Source of the DNA: an uncultured Blautia sp. | GTDB lineage: Bacteria > Bacillota > Clostridia > Lachnospirales > Lachnospiraceae | Length of the DNA stretch: 39,481 nucleotides | NCBI GenBank assembly: GCA_946629475.1 | Contig: CAMOXX010000003.1 | Coordinates: 1-39,481 of the forward strand | Direction: 5' to 3' | Shown: one piece after another, positions 38,560-39,481 of the stretch | How positions within the stretch are numbered: the first letter of the stretch is position 1 | Layout: the number at the start of each line of letters is the position of its first letter | Made by a program: the position numbers and the translations under genes | The notes under the pieces: model-generated | What the model saw: only the letters and a program-made list of their open reading frames with translations | Told to the model about the DNA's origin: nothing | Database searches by the model: none

Positions 38560-39387
38560 TTATTTTTTATAAAGGAAGCGTTCCGGCAGCGTCACATGGA
38601 ATCCCTCAGCCACCTGGCGGAGGTTATCCGCGGTGATCGTCTGCAGCTTGTCGGGACGCACGGAATAGATCTTCAGGAGAATTTCGGCCGATTTTTCAAT
38701 CGTATGCATAAGGCCGAAGGTCAGGTCGAAGTCCTTTCCGGAGCAGAACATTCCATGATGCGCCCAGATCGCGACATCATACTGTTCCATCAGCTTGCTT
38801 GTGGCTACCGCGATATCACGGCCGCCCGGAACCATCCACGGCACAACGCCGACGCCGTCCGGGAACACGACCGGACACTCGGTTGCGGATTCCCACAGCT
38901 CCCTGGTGAAAATCTCATCCTTCAGGGGCAGGATAAAGGTCAGCGCGATAATGTTCGTGGTATGCGCATGATAGATGACCCTGTGTTCCCCGTTCGTCAC
39001 CCTCTGCTTCACCTCATGGTTCATCAGATGGGCCGGAAGCTCGCTGGTCGGTTTTCCTCCCTCGACAAGGCCCCAGCGGATTCTGTAGTTTTCACCTTTG
39101 TCATCCAGCTCGATGATCGCGATACTTGCCTCCGGGTCAACGATGACATTCCGGAAATACTTGCCGCTGCCTGTCACCAGGAAGAATTCATTGGCGAGGC
39201 CCGGAACACTGGTGCCGATCGGATACCAGTCACCGTGGTCATTGAGACGCGGTTTGATCTCCTGAACCTCCTCGTCCTTAAGGCGGTAGGAAAGATTTCC
39301 GCCGTTTCTCTCATGCCAGCCCTGCTGAAAACCATCGTCTGCCATCTTGACAAAACCCCTGACAAATTTAGTATCAAGAATCTTCAT
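38560..39387 (-). CDS. rhaD: Rhamnulose-1-phosphate aldolase
   Basis: 'GWHERNGGNLSYRL', 'VIYHAHTTNIIALTF', 'WAHHGMFCSGKDFDLTFGLMHTIEKSAEI' class II aldolase/RhaD motifs. Confidence 0.93.
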   Translation of the reverse strand: MKILDTKFVRGFVKMADDGFQQGWHERNGGNLSYRLKDEEVQEIKPRLNDHGDWYPIGTSVPGLANEFFLVTGSGKYFRNVIVDPEASIAIIELDDKGENYRIRWGLVEGGKPTSELPAHLMNHEVKQRVTNGEHRVIYHAHTTNIIALTFILPLKDEIFTRELWESATECPVVFPDGVGVVPWMVPGGRDIAVATSKLMEQYDVAIWAHHGMFCSGKDFDLTFGLMHTIEKSAEILLKIYSVRPDKLQTITADNLRQVAEGFHVTLPERFLYKK

Positions 39388-39426
39388 ATCGCATCCTCCT
39401 GTATGAATCGTGTTTTGTTACATTAT

Positions 39427-39445
39427 ACGTAACTGTTCAGAACCC
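39427..39445 (-). repeat. 19-bp intergenic repeat copy 2 (GGGTTCTGAACAGTTACGT)
   Basis: Exact match to 33978..33996 in opposite orientation, upstream of rhaD. Confidence 0.9.
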
Positions 39446-39481
39446 ATTCATTCGGAATGCTTTGCATTCCTCATGTGGGCG

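Overview
A gut-Firmicutes (Lachnospiraceae-like) chromosomal segment, coded almost entirely on the minus strand. Reading 5'->3' on the minus strand (high to low coordinates) it contains: a rhamnulose-1-phosphate aldolase (rhaD); a ribose-type sugar ABC transporter with a Gfo/Idh/MocA oxidoreductase; a small Nif11-like peptide gene overlapping a membrane glycerophosphodiesterase; a patatin; a tRNA-Lys(CTT) with a clear promoter; a pair of tiny EamA/SMR half-transporters; lepA, a repeat-tailed lipoprotein and hemW; uvrA, an mreB-like gene, recD2 and comF; a c-di-AMP operon (two uncharacterised membrane proteins, cdaA, cdaR, HPr); and a long translationally coupled surface-polysaccharide operon (GH25 muramidase, wecE/rffA-like, rmlC, wzm, wzt with a C-terminal domain, SAM methyltransferase, a kinase-like/coiled-coil protein, two bi-domain GT2 enzymes and a DUF2142-like membrane protein). 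One plus-strand gene encodes a PRTase-like protein with a degenerate PRPP loop. The strongest candidates for new biology are a split WbdD-like chain-terminator/ruler pair beside Wzm/Wzt in a putative monoderm, the orphan Nif11-like peptide, the unknown membrane proteins leading the cdaA operon, and a short intergenic sequence (TTCTGAACAGTTAC) recurring up to four times, twice as an exact 19-mer. No CRISPR array, prophage or transposase gene was seen. All calls come from reading the sequence; no database search was run.
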